From Sycobia sp. Sy_11 (lineage: Eukaryota; Arthropoda; Insecta; Hymenoptera; Epichrysomallidae): DNA of 64,000 nt. Location of the stretch: assembly GCA_018907035.1 (NCBI GenBank), contig JACCIC010000021.1, positions 2,173,501 to 2,237,500 on the forward strand, given 5' to 3'. Each line of letters begins with the position of its first letter. Positions within the stretch are counted from its first letter, which is position 1. A program made the position numbers and the translations under genes. Below, piece after piece: positions 1 through 12,527 of this stretch. The notes under the pieces are model-generated. The model saw nothing but the letters and a program-made list of their open reading frames with translations. It did not search any database and was not told the origin of the DNA.

Positions 1-49
1 TCATAAATCTAAATCTAATAATAATTAATTTTCATATTATTGTATATAG

Positions 50-1883
50 TCACTACTATAGGCGTAACAGAATGGCGAACAAAATTTCAAAGACGTATGA
101 ATTTAGCAGATAATGCTCAAAAAGCACGAAGTGTTGATAGCTTACTTAATTTTGAAACTGTGAAATACTACGGGGCTGAAAAATACGAAGTTGACTGTTA
201 CCGAGAAGCAATACTTAACTATCAAATTGAAGAGTGGAAATCTATGATAACATTGAATATTTTAAATACCATTCAAAATGTAATTGTGAGTTGTGGACTT
301 CTTACGGGATCTTTATTATGTCTTCATATGATTGTTAATAAAGAAGGATTGACTATTGGGGACTATGTTTTATTTGCTAGTTATATTATCCAGTTATATG
401 TACCATTAAATTGGTTTGGAACTTATTATAGGTAAAAAAGAAGTTAATAATTTTTTTAATTCACCTTTTGAAATTATTTTATTATACATTAATTATTTTA
501 TATCTTTAAAAGAGCTATACAAAAGAATTTGGTGGACATGGAAAATATGTTTGATCTTCTTCGGGAAAATCAAGAAGTTATTGATGCACCTGGTGCTGAA
601 GTATTGACAGTCAGTAATGGAATTGTTGAATTTTCAAATGTAACATTTGGATATATGCCAGAGAAAATTATACTAAAAAATATCAGCTTTATTGTTCCAG
701 CTGGTAAAACTGTTGCCCTTGTAGGTCCTTCAGGTGCTGGAAAATCTACGATTATGCGTTTACTTTTCAGATTTTATGACGTTAATGAAGGTACTATTAT
801 GATAGATAAGAAAGATATAAGAACAGTTCAACAGGATTCTTTGCGTAAAGCAATAGGTAATACTTGATACAACATTATTATTTACAAAATAAAAATGTTG
901 TTATTAAAGATATTCACAGATTTTTATTTTAAACTTTTAATGCATTAGAAAGAAATACATTTGTAATTTTTTCTTAAATTTTTTTTATCATTATAGGAGT
1001 CGTTCCACAAGATACTGTGCTATTTAATAATTCAATCAAATACAACATACAGTATGGAAAAATTGATGCACCCGAGGCTGATGTAATAGCTGCAGCAAAA
1101 TATGCTGATATTCACGAACGAATACTTACATTCCCAGAAGCATATGAAACTCTGGTAAATAATTAATATGAAAATTATAAAAATATATTATTAAAAAAAT
1201 TTTAAATTGATTCTTAAAGAGCAGTAAATATATAGTTAAAGTATTTATATATTTTCTAAATCATATTGGCTAATTGCCTGTAGAACTATTATTATTGTAA
1301 ATTAATTATTAAATTTTATAAAAAATTCTTTCCTATTAAAATTTATATGAATTATTCAATAATTTCTCTGTAATAAAATGTTTAGAATACTATTTATTAA
1401 ATTTATTTTAAAAACTACACGCGCGCGCGCGCGCGCGTGTGTGTACTACTATAAATAATATAATTGATTACTATTTAAAGTTAATTTATGATTGAATATT
1501 TAATATTATTAAAAAATTAAACTATGTAGGTTGGAGAGAGAGGTTTACGTCTTAGTGGTGGAGAGAAACAACGAGTTGCTATTGCCAGGACAATCTTAAA
1601 AGCCCCAAAAATTGTATTGCTGGATGAAGCAACAAGTGCTTTAGATACACAAACAGAGAGAAATATTCAAGCAGCTTTGAATTTAGTATGTACAAGTCGG
1701 ACAACGTTAATCATAGCTCATAGACTATCAACAATCATACATGCTGATGAAATTTTAGTGCTCAAAGAAGGTGAAATTATTGAGCGTGGTAATCATGAAG
1801 ATCTAATATCTCGCGGTGGTGTATATCATGAAATGTGGGAGGCTCAACTAAAAAATGACCAAGAAACAATCAATGAATTGTAG
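50..1883 (+). CDS. ABCB6: ABC half-transporter ABCB6, 3' part (5' exons lie outside the window)
   Basis: Four exons read in frame: 50-431, 513-856, 997-1154 and 1530-1883 (stop TAG). They give 411 residues, preceded by a split codon after an acceptor AG at 48-49. The first exon is the end of the transmembrane domain ([29 protein letters not shown]). The rest is a full ATP-binding domain: Walker [11 protein letters not shown]-loop region [10 protein letters not shown], signature [14 protein letters not shown], Walker [12 protein letters not shown] and H-loop IIAHRLST. The DMENMFDLL and YYGAEKYEV segments match ABCB6 rather than ABCB7. Members of this family are homodimeric exporters of porphyrins or heavy-metal conjugates in mitochondrial outer, lysosomal or plasma membranes. 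Intron 3 carries a (CG)n(GT)n run. The N-terminal region is missing only because the window starts here. The gene is tail-to-tail with the small minus-strand gene at 2765. Confidence 0.93.
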
Positions 1884-2740
1884 TCCTTAATGAAAACTAG
1901 TAGAATGGAGATTTCTTTAAGGGGAGGGAAATAGGACTGATACAGAGAATAGACTCTTGTTTTGTCCACTGAAAACTATGAATATATAAATATGTAATTT
2001 TTTTTCATAGTAAAGCATACTAATATAAATTAGACAAGGGCATCGAATTGCTATAAATTTCATTGTTTGTTTGGTTTATATATTCATATTTATCTATTTC
2101 TCATACAACAGTTCTTACTTTCAAAGAATGAAAGGTACTTAATTTGAATAAAAAATTATTAATGAAAAGAATGATATCAGTAAGTGTGCATTTACAAGAT
2201 TGAAAATTGTTTCATAATAAATATGTTTTGAAAATCTTGAAATGATTTTTATTAGTTAGCAGTGTAAAGTAACATTTTGTAGTTTTTTTGCAAAATGTAA
2301 TAATGTAAGACTTATAACGTTGAAAGATGTGAATATAAGAAGTTTCCATGCATCGTTTAATCAATCTGAAAACTCAGCGAAAAAATATATTTAGCAAAAA
2401 TATATATATATTTATATATGAAAAAATACCTTCCAAATAGAAGATATTATTTAAATTTTATATTCAATGTTTTATAAATTATTTAAGAATGTTATATTAA
2501 TCTATTTAAATATAAATTAATATAAATTCTCTAAATTAAATATATAAATATAAATATTAGTCAGTGGAGTTATTAATTTTAAATTAAATGATGGATATAG
2601 GAAGTTATATACACCAATGTATTAGATAAAAGATTAATGTAAAATTTAATTTAATGTAATACAAAAAAATATTCTAAAGAAAAGATAAAGTTATACATTG
2701 TGTTTTCATATTTTTTACTCCATTTCTTTACATTGTTAAT
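1884..2740 (+). other. ABCB6 3' UTR and convergent intergenic DNA
   Basis: AT-rich sequence with no supported ORF. Canonical AATAAA signals for ABCB6 occur at 2147-2152 and 2217-2222, about 265 and 335 nt after the stop. The rest is low-complexity A/T sequence up to the poly(A) signal of the convergent small gene. Confidence 0.6.
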
Positions 2741-2746
2741 TTTATT
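2741..2746 (-). terminator. poly(A) signal of the small minus-strand gene
   Basis: TTTATT on the plus strand, AATAAA on the minus strand, 19 nt beyond the stop codon at 2765-2767. This is a usual distance for a short 3' UTR. Confidence 0.5.
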
Positions 2747-2764
2747 TGTATAGATTCACAATGC

Positions 2765-3017
2765 TTATTCTTCAGCCGGTGTAAGCATATTAGCAAATTT
2801 TCCATCTGGTACCCAACCAGTTTCATCAATAGGATCTGTTACAGTTTCCTCGTTATCTCCCCAATAAAAATAATAGCTTGACACAATAATGAAAGCTGCT
2901 ACATAAATCATCTGTCGATGTTAAAATTAAAGGTTATTTATAATTTAAAAGTTAATGACTATGAAATGAATTATTTATTCAGAATACCTTTATTAAATCT
3001 GCATTTTCTTCTACCAT
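2765..3017 (-). CDS. Small single-pass membrane protein, 58 aa, unrecognised
   Basis: Two minus-strand exons: 3017-2988 (MVEENADLIK) and 2911-2765, joined by a 76-nt intron with a GTATTC donor and CAG acceptor, phase 0. The product is 58 residues. It has an acidic N-terminus, one hydrophobic segment at about residues 11-26 (MIYVAAFIIVSSYYFYW), then an acidic tail with WVPDGKFANML near the C-terminus. I do not recognise the family. The layout resembles small mitochondrial inner-membrane or ER microproteins, but that is inference only. Support comes from a clean splice junction, a good hydrophobic span, a poly(A) signal 19 nt after the stop, and head-to-head placement with STK16 across a CpG-richer promoter. 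The ATG has A at -3. RNA reads or homologues would settle whether it is translated. Confidence 0.62.
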
Positions 3018-3607
3018 TTTCAAAATGAAAAAATTTATCTAACAAGAATTTTTATTAAATTAAAAATTAACAAATAATTTTGAGTTTCCAAAGTTTTTTC
3101 AGTGTGTAAATTTTAAACAAAAAAACAATTGCAATTTTGCCATAGCTAGGGTGCAGCATGCAGATGCAGTGCAACCGGTGCGCATGCACCTCGCATCCGC
3201 ATCCAGTGCAAAACCCGCTACCGCAGCCCGACAAGTTGGTAAATTTGTGACTTGTCAAATACGCGGGCGCGGACACGACACACGACCCGCTCTGACCAGT
3301 CTTTATACCTGCAAGATGAATCAGCTACTATTGTTATTATCATCTCTGTTATCTCTATTTTTACCCCTTCTTTACCCAGAGCTTTACCTATCCTATAAAG
3401 CCAACTATAATGAGCCAGAAAGAACTATCGGAAGAAGGTAACTACATAAAATAAATATAACCTCTCGATTCATGTTCAGATATGAATTACATATGATTCG
3501 CATGTCATAATGATGAAGATAAACAGCTGGCAATGAATTTTATTTAGATGTTTTGTTTTTATGCTTTGTAAAAGATGAATAGTCTAGGTTTGAGTTTAAT
3601 TTTTAAA
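3018..3607. promoter_or_regulatory. Shared bidirectional promoter and STK16 5' leader
   Basis: The 590 bp between two divergent start codons. The middle (about 3140-3300) is GC- and CpG-richer than either flank and contains clustered GCATGC/TGCATGC-type repeats, as expected of a bidirectional housekeeping promoter. A donor-like GGTAAC follows 3437, and acceptor-like TTTATTTAG ends at 3549, so STK16 may have a spliced 5' leader. A plus-strand reading frame across 3151-3441 exists but resembles no known protein, and I treat it as non-coding. Confidence 0.45.
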
Positions 3608-5344
3608 ATGGGATGTATATGTGCTAAAGAAGTATTAATAGTAAATGATAGAAAATATACTGTTTTGGAACAACTTGGAGAAGGGTAAGAACAACAGTAT
3701 TGACATTATTATATTATATTTTTTATAATATTAACTTTTGACAACATTGTAATATTCTGTTAATAATAATCTATAGCTTATAATTACATTTTATGTTAGA
3801 AATTTTGAAGTAGTTATAACACTCAACTCAATTTTTATAAATTTTGTTTTAGTGGTTTCAGTACTGTATTTTTAGTTGAAGAGAACATAACTCACAAGAA
3901 ATATGCTATTAAAAAAATTATTTGTCATGGTCCTGAAGATCAAAGATTAGCTGTTAAAGAAATCGAGTACCATTCTCTTATTAAGCATCCTAACGTTATA
4001 GAATTAATTGATTCCACTCATCAGGGAACAGCTGATCCTGTTGTTAATGCAACAAGTGAAGTTCTAATTGTTTTACCATACTACCATGTAAGATTTTATA
4101 AATTGTTTAAAAACTATTAACTAATAATTTATATTCGTGATAAATTGAGAACTCCAATTGCTTACATATTTTAGAAGGGTACTTTAGCTCATGAATTAGA
4201 GAGACGTTCAAAAATACAAGAATACATGAAATCTATAGATATAATAAATATATTCTTACAAATTTGTGAAGGTGTAAAAGCATTTCATGAAGCTCAACCT
4301 GAGCCCTTTGCCCATAGAGATTTAAAGACTGCAAATATTGTTTTGGGTGATGGTATGGTGCCTGTAATAATGGATTTAGGTAAATATAAATAATATGAAA
4401 TATTTTTACTTTGTATTTATTATTAATTTCTTTCTAGTTTATACAAAATATATATACCTTAAATTATATTTTTATATTCAATAGGATCAGTAGCACCAGC
4501 AAGAGTAAAGATTTGTGGAAATCAAGCAGCTCAATCACTTCAGGAATTAGCAGCAGAAAGGTGCTCAATGCCTTACAGAGCACCTGAACTTTTCAATGTT
4601 GAAAGTTATTGTATGGTTGATGAACGAACGGATATCTGGGTAATTATAGAAATGAGATAATTCTAAAATTAATATTAAAATTTTAATTTAAAATACAAAT
4701 ATATCATTTTCTCTTTGTATGTTTTTATTTATTATAGTAAGTTCTAACTTTTAATTTTAGTCATTGGGATGTATTTTATATGCTATGTGCTACTTTAAAT
4801 CACCATTTGATACAGTATATGAAAGAGGAGATAGTGTTGCACTTGCTGTTATCAGTGCAAATATTACTTTTTTAGAAAATGCACCATATAACGAAGTAAG
4901 TTTAAATGTTTAAATAATATAAAATATTTAATTACTAATTATATTATTTATATTTTAATTGATATTTTATAACAGTAATAAATTTATGTTCTAATTATAA
5001 TTAATGGGTTTTACTTTTATGTATTTAAAATTATAATAAGACATATTATTTCAATAAAAACTTTTGTAATAAATAAAATAATAATTTTATTTGATCATTT
5101 TTGAATTTGATTTAAATTTATTGAGAAGCTACAGCTATTTTAAATACATATTATTAAAAAGAAACTTTAATTTATCAAATAATAAAATTAATTTAATATT
5201 TCAATAATAACAATTAATTATTTTCAGGATATGCAGAATTTAATTTTATCAATGATGAAAGTGAACCCAATGGAGCGGCCTTATATATATAGTGTAATAG
5301 AAAGTGCTCATGAAGTATTAGCTAAATTAGAAGGGAGAGTGTAA
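3608..5344 (+). CDS. STK16: Serine/threonine kinase STK16 (NAK family, lipid-anchored)
   Basis: Six exons: 3608-3684, 3853-4087, 4175-4379, 4485-4639, 4761-4895 and 5228-5344. They total 924 nt, or 307 aa, close to the human length of about 305. The kinase domain is complete: glycine loop LGEGGFSTVFLV, catalytic lysine in YAIKKI, HRDLKTANI catalytic loop, DLG in place of DFG (also DLG in vertebrate STK16), APE motif in PYRAPELF, and DERTDIWSLGC. The N-terminus MGCICAKE has Gly2 for myristoylation and nearby cysteines for palmitoylation, which anchor family members to Golgi/trans-Golgi membranes. That is why I chose the ATG at 3608. An in-frame ATG at 3575 would bury the glycine. Known family roles are in secretion and Golgi organisation. 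The first four introns are 87-168 nt; the last is 332 nt. Confidence 0.95.
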
Positions 5345-5483
5345 TTTGTTAATCTCAAGAATGGCAGCTAATTTGGATATCGCATCTTCTTGAAAACTTA
5401 TAAATTTTGTCATGCACTTTTCAAATATGTAAAAAATACAGCTATTTATAATTGTGTGCAATTGTGTAAATGCTATATAGATA

Positions 5484-5544
<61 letters not shown>

Positions 5545-6470
5545 CTTGATATATTTCAAATTTAAAATTTTTATTATATATGAACAATGCAATTAAATTT
5601 GACCTAAATAATGTTAGATAATGTTTGAGTTAGCCAAATAAGAACTGTTAAATCAGAGTTGATGAGATTTTGTACATTATTTTGTACATAAAACAGTTCA
5701 ATATTTTTAGAAGAAAAAAAATAGACATGTAAGCTTTTAATATATGTTATATCTTGTAAATATTTATATATTTTTAATTGAACCTATATTACAAGTAGTA
5801 TTGTCATTCCAAACATGTAAAATCAAGTCCAATGCATTCCAATTATATGAATATAATAAAATATAATTAGTGGCAATTCATTTAGTTAATTGTCTGCTAT
5901 TTAATGCATTTATAATGAAACTTGATGAAATTGATGAATACACTTATTCAATAGAAGTAAATATTTTATGGTATATAAATATTTATGAATGTACATATTA
6001 TATTAATGAAAATAAATATTTTATGATACATATTTTTGAAAATAAAAACTTTATATTTGACAATATATAAGAAATTTGTATTTCATTATCTTATTTATTA
6101 ATACTTTCCTGAAATTAAATTCTAAATATTGTATATGTATTATATTAAAAAAACATATTTTATGATAGTTTATAAAAAGTTTTATGTATTACATAAGTAT
6201 CAGATACTATTTGTAAAGTAAGTAGTGCCTTATTTTTCCAAATTTAGAGATAGATTCTTGTTTTATTTTTTTATAAACCTGAAATTTCATTATTTTTTAA
6301 ACGAAATACAATTTATTTGTTTACCTTCTAAGAATAATAAAAAAATGTTCTTTAATATTTATTAATTAAATTGAAAGCAGTACTAATATTTTTAATAATA
6401 TGTAAAACTTCAGAAAGAATATTATATGTATAAAATGTATATCATATTGGCCAAAAACGTCGGGAATATT
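5345..6470 (+). other. STK16 3' UTR and downstream AT-rich DNA
   Basis: AT-rich sequence after the STK16 stop. It contains a (GT)28 microsatellite, an AATAAA at 5855-5860 as a likely poly(A) signal, and no supported ORF. Confidence 0.5.
5486..5541 (+). repeat. (GT)28 microsatellite in the STK16 3' UTR
   Basis: Uninterrupted GT dinucleotides lying 142 nt after the STK16 stop codon and before the likely poly(A) signal, so probably transcribed. Confidence 0.9.
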
Positions 6471-6479
6471 AGTATGATA

Positions 6480-6671
6480 TTTTTTTTCTAGATGTCACCG
6501 TCACCGCATCCAGGCAAGTCGAACACGAGCAAAAGAGACCATCTTGGATTTAGTATTTTCCGAGAGTGTAACAAGTATAGACCGATAGACGTATAGTTTT
6601 TTCACACCCGTCGAAGATTGCTGTAAAATAATTAGAAAAATTATTTAAAGACCCACTGTTTCGCAATTCCG
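6480..6671 (+). promoter_or_regulatory. Candidate transcription start region or untranslated exon with strong donor
   Basis: A GC-richer patch (about 6490-6610) in AT-rich surroundings. It contains CCATCTTGG (a YY1/Pho-like motif) and ends in a strong donor, GTAAGT, at 6671. A short ATG reading frame of about 35 codons starts at 6492 but resembles nothing known. It could be an untranslated first exon of a plus-strand transcript. ACLY, 34 kb downstream, is the next plus-strand gene whose first coding exon needs an upstream exon. No link is shown by the sequence itself. Confidence 0.25.
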
Positions 6672-8490
<1,819 letters not shown>

Positions 8491-10781
8491 TCAGAAAGAC
8501 TAAAACATATTTTACACAAATAAAATATTTCATTCGGTTCATTTGGTGTCTTCTCATCGTTTAATGTACTATTAATTTGAATAGTAGTTAATTTATATTA
8601 TTTAATTCGTAATGATTCGTTCGAATACCTTCATATTTCTGATGCAATAAGCCTACGTACATAAAACTGGTTTTTTCAGATTCTACCCAAGAACAAGTCA
8701 ATATAATTTTTTATGCCTGAGTAGAAGTATATATGCCTGAGTAGAAGTATATATATATATTACTAGCACTACAAAGTGATCGTTAAAACTTGTAAATATT
8801 AAATGTAGATGTATTTGGCGGTGGCTTTGCAAAGACTTTTCTTTTTGTTGTTTTTTTTTGTTTGAAAGCCATCGTGCGACGTGTGATAGAGCAGGTTCTC
8901 GGCGAGTGATTGATTAGCGATAGAAAAATCTAAGAATTCCCTTAAATTGAGGATTATTCCAGTCGGTCCTGGCTGTAAAGACAGATAGAAAGAGCGAACG
9001 GAATCGGGGAGGGGGAGGGGCAGAAAGAGCAAGAGCAATTGCATCGATGCGCCCACGTGAGAGCGCGTGCACCGAACGCGCGCGCTGTCAGAAGAGATTT
9101 CTCGTGCGTCGTGACATCGGCAAATGCTAATCCCGTTTACGCAATTATGCTAATGCTTCTTTTATTTTAAAGCTTTTTCGTGTGAGCGCCTGTTTATGTG
9201 CGCGAGTGTGCGCTACGAGAGGTGCACGAGTCAATGTGCCGAATCGAATAATTATAAATGCCGTAAATATATAGGTATGTGTATTCTCCCTCTCTCTATC
9301 TGTCTTTCTCTCTGTCTGTCGTTGACCGCACGCATCATATCATAGAGTTTCTCTTACTTCATTTCGCGATCGGTGTATAATTATTACGAAAAGAAAGTGC
9401 TTTGACGGCGATATTATATCGATCATTTTGACGAATTCGATATTAAGGATTATTACAGTAATTTTTTTATTTCTTTTTACTTGTCAAGAATATAGCAGGT
9501 TTTGTTCTTTGAATTACCATCTAAAGTGATATCATTGTGCTCTTTGTGTTGGAAATTTATTAGCAACGAGCAAATGTAAAAGTTCAAAAACTAGTAACGT
9601 TTTGAAATTCGAAAAACAGGTGTCGAGTATATAATTAATCTATAATATATAAAAGAAATTCCTTTCAGATCCATTTAATCTTATATTACCTGAAACATAT
9701 GCAAGAGATGTTAATTACAATACTAATTTTATTAATTATTGCTAATCACAAAAGTTTATAAGATTAATTTAAAACGCATTAATATCAGTCATTTCTTAAT
9801 TAGCTCTAAATTAATATAAAGTTCAGCATTAACGATGAAGCTATAATATTAATTTCATGTCCGAAAAGTTTTACTGTACTTTCATTAAAACTACTCCTAT
9901 CGGTAAAAACTTTTATGTGATTTATTTTCAATTGGAAAAATCGTCTTTTTAAGGTCTTTTTAATTCTGTACTGTTTTCAGAAATTAAAAAATTAGGTCAT
10001 CCATATGAGATGGACTATGATCAGAACTGTGGTTTGATTAAAAAAAAAAAAAAAAAAACTGATTATACTCCAAACTTAACTTTACTTAAATACGTATATG
10101 GGATATATATTGGGATATATATAAAATTATTAATAACTTGTTTTATTCGACCGTAGCGAATAATATTTTTTAACTCGATTCTAATGTATATTGTGTCTAG
10201 AAGAGCAGATTAAAAAAAAAAGATTAAAAAAGATCTTGCTTTGAATTATCCCACTGCTAGATCAGTTATTTGGTCACGATTTTTTAAAGGGCACGTTGTT
10301 TTTGTAAGTACATCGTAATCTCATTAAATCTATAATATTCTTTATTGCTCTGCCCGACTTATCGTGTAAGATAAGATACTGCACATGCGCTGCTCTTGGG
10401 TTTAATTGATTTACTCGTTTGTCGTTAAATAAACAAGTAAATAAAGAAATAAAATAAAATTTGTTGACGAATTGAGAATAATTTCATTCGTCGATAGGCC
10501 AAGTGCTATATTTTACGCATAGCTACATATCGACCACAGAAGGATCGATAATATATAGCCAATATTAAAATATTAAATAAAAACAAATAAAAACGCGCGC
10601 GTTCGTGTGCGTGTGTGTAAGTAAGTAAATAATAGTAAGTATTAGAATTTGGAGCATTGCGCGCAGATCGGGTAGCACGTGCCGCATATTATACACTGAA
10701 GGTCATACCTTTTCGGTCGATTTCTCTCATCGTACTTCCATCTACCCCTCCCCCTCCCCGCCCCTGACATCTCGCTGCCTT
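8491..10781. other. Noncoding region with a GC-richer, motif-dense patch at 9.0-9.25 kb
   Basis: No gene seen. Around 9050-9250 the sequence is CpG-rich. At 9124-9157 it packs a TAATCCC (K50 homeodomain type), TTACGCAAT at 9137-9145 (full C/EBP consensus) and TATGCTAAT (POU-like). This is compatible with an enhancer but is motif reading only. An A17 run lies near 10041. Confidence 0.35.
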
Positions 10782-10787
10782 TATATA

Positions 10788-10823
<36 letters not shown>

Positions 10824-10840
10824 TGTATGTATGCATGTAT
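10782..10840. repeat. (TA)n(TATG)n microsatellite
   Basis: A short TA run becomes TATG/GTAT tetranucleotide repeats with one GCAT variant. Similar TA-to-TGTA compounds recur at 15.4, 29.3, 32.0 and 36.0 kb. Confidence 0.88.
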
Positions 10841-10979
10841 GGGCAAAGCACACCGGAGATTCAAGGTCGCCACTGGTATGCACATACATAAGTAGATATA
10901 TACTCCAATATATATACCAGACGTTCACGTATATGCATGCCGTAATGCAAACGCGATGCATATACGCGTGTATGCGTGT

Positions 10980-11320
10980 AACCGCGCCAATCTCCTCTTC
11001 TCGCGCGTGTGCCTACATGTACAAGACACCCCCCCCCCCACACACACACACACTATTTCATTTAGATGCAGCGAGTGTGTGTGTGCGCGCGTATGTGGTA
11101 GGGAAAAAGAAACGCGGCGGTCCTCGGACCATTGTCACGTGATGCGGCAAACTTCTAAGTTATCACGCCATCATCGCCGGCCCGGCAGACTCGGCGGAAT
11201 GCTTCGTCGTCACAACCGCCGCGCGCCGGCCCGTATAATATTATGATGACGTGTTACGTATGATGATGGCCATATAACGTTATATCTGGCTATATAATGT
11301 AGGCAGAATAGCCGCGAACG
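10980..11320. promoter_or_regulatory. CpG-rich candidate regulatory patch
   Basis: About 340 bp of CpG-rich DNA inside AT-rich sequence. It contains a perfect palindromic E-box TCACGTGA (11135-11142, MITF/TFEB/SREBP type), TGACGTG and TTACGTAT (CRE/PAR-bZIP type), and the 14-bp perfect palindrome ATATAACGTTATAT (11272-11285). No reading frame here looks real. It may be an enhancer or an alternative promoter in the region upstream of ACLY. Confidence 0.3.
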
Positions 11321-12465
11321 TATTAGAGTTCATTCAAAAAAAAAAAAAAAAAACAAAAAAAATTACAAAGATTTTGTCGGGTAGCATTATTTTTTCCCTT
11401 CGGTGCGAGTTTTGATTGGATGTCGAGAGTCGCGCAGACATAGAGAGAGGGGGGGGCAGGGAGCGCAGAGAGGTTTTTAACGTGTACAATCATCGTAAGA
11501 GAAATATTTTTACGATCCAATTCCATACGCGCATACGTATGGAATACCATGATAACTTGAAAATGTATAAAATTGCTAGTGGTACTGCTATATCGGATCA
11601 TGCCGAAAAATAAAGTCTAGCGTTATTAAGAATTAAATATCTTGCCCACTTTTTGGATTTTATTTACTTACAAATCCCATTTCGGGCAGGTTAACGTAAA
11701 TGTATGTTTAAGTAGTATATATCGATGTTCATTCAGACACACATTCAAGAAATATATAGTTTTTTTTAAATAAAATGTCATTTTAGAAAGAATGACGATT
11801 GCGCCACATCATTCTATTATTTTTAATTGAAAGGAGAATTTGATATATAATTTTATTTTTTTCTAGTAAAATTGACGAAAATTTTAATTAAGTTTTCGAT
11901 CGCCAACTATATAAAATCATCCTCGATAGATGAAAAGAACATCGAATTGAGAGCGTGAGAATTGCAACGAAAATATAAAAAAATGCATTGCCATCGTATA
12001 ATAATTTCAGTGATCCAAACTTCTAGGCCACAAATAATTAACTTTGTAAATATGCGGCTTTCACAATAAATATTAATTTTCTTTCACGCGTCTTAACATA
12101 TATTGAAAATGCTGCGAATATGTTTTTCTTTCTTAAGCATTGTCGTAGTGTATATGTGTATGTGTGTGTATATATATATTTTTTGAAAATAAGAAATAGA
12201 GCAAAAAAATGGCAAAATATTCTGATTAAGAATTATTTGTTGATTTGTGTGCCCATACAAGTCTCACAGGCAATTAATTTTTTTTTTTTTTATTTTTTTT
12301 TTTTTTAATGGCGATAAAAGTAAATTAAGGTCTGGTATACAGGAAAAACGTCTGCAATAGACACTCATATATAAGTGTGTGTATTTTTCGAAGAGTCCAC
12401 ATATAAGATTTGAACTCTAATACGACAACTTTATAATAGGTTCACGCTAAACTAAATTGTGTGCG

Positions 12466-12469
<4 letters not shown>

Positions 12470-12524
<55 letters not shown>
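12470..12524. repeat. (TA)27 microsatellite
   Basis: Uninterrupted TA dinucleotides, ending in TACACGTG. Confidence 0.9.

Positions 12525-12527
<3 letters not shown>

Noticed and set aside
50..1883. Assignment of the first gene as ABCB7
   Set aside because: The segments [34 protein letters not shown] and DMENMFDLL follow ABCB6, not ABCB7.
3151..3441. 96-codon plus-strand frame upstream of STK16 with a leucine-rich stretch
   Set aside because: It lies in the CpG-rich shared promoter, resembles no protein, and probably spans untranslated leader.
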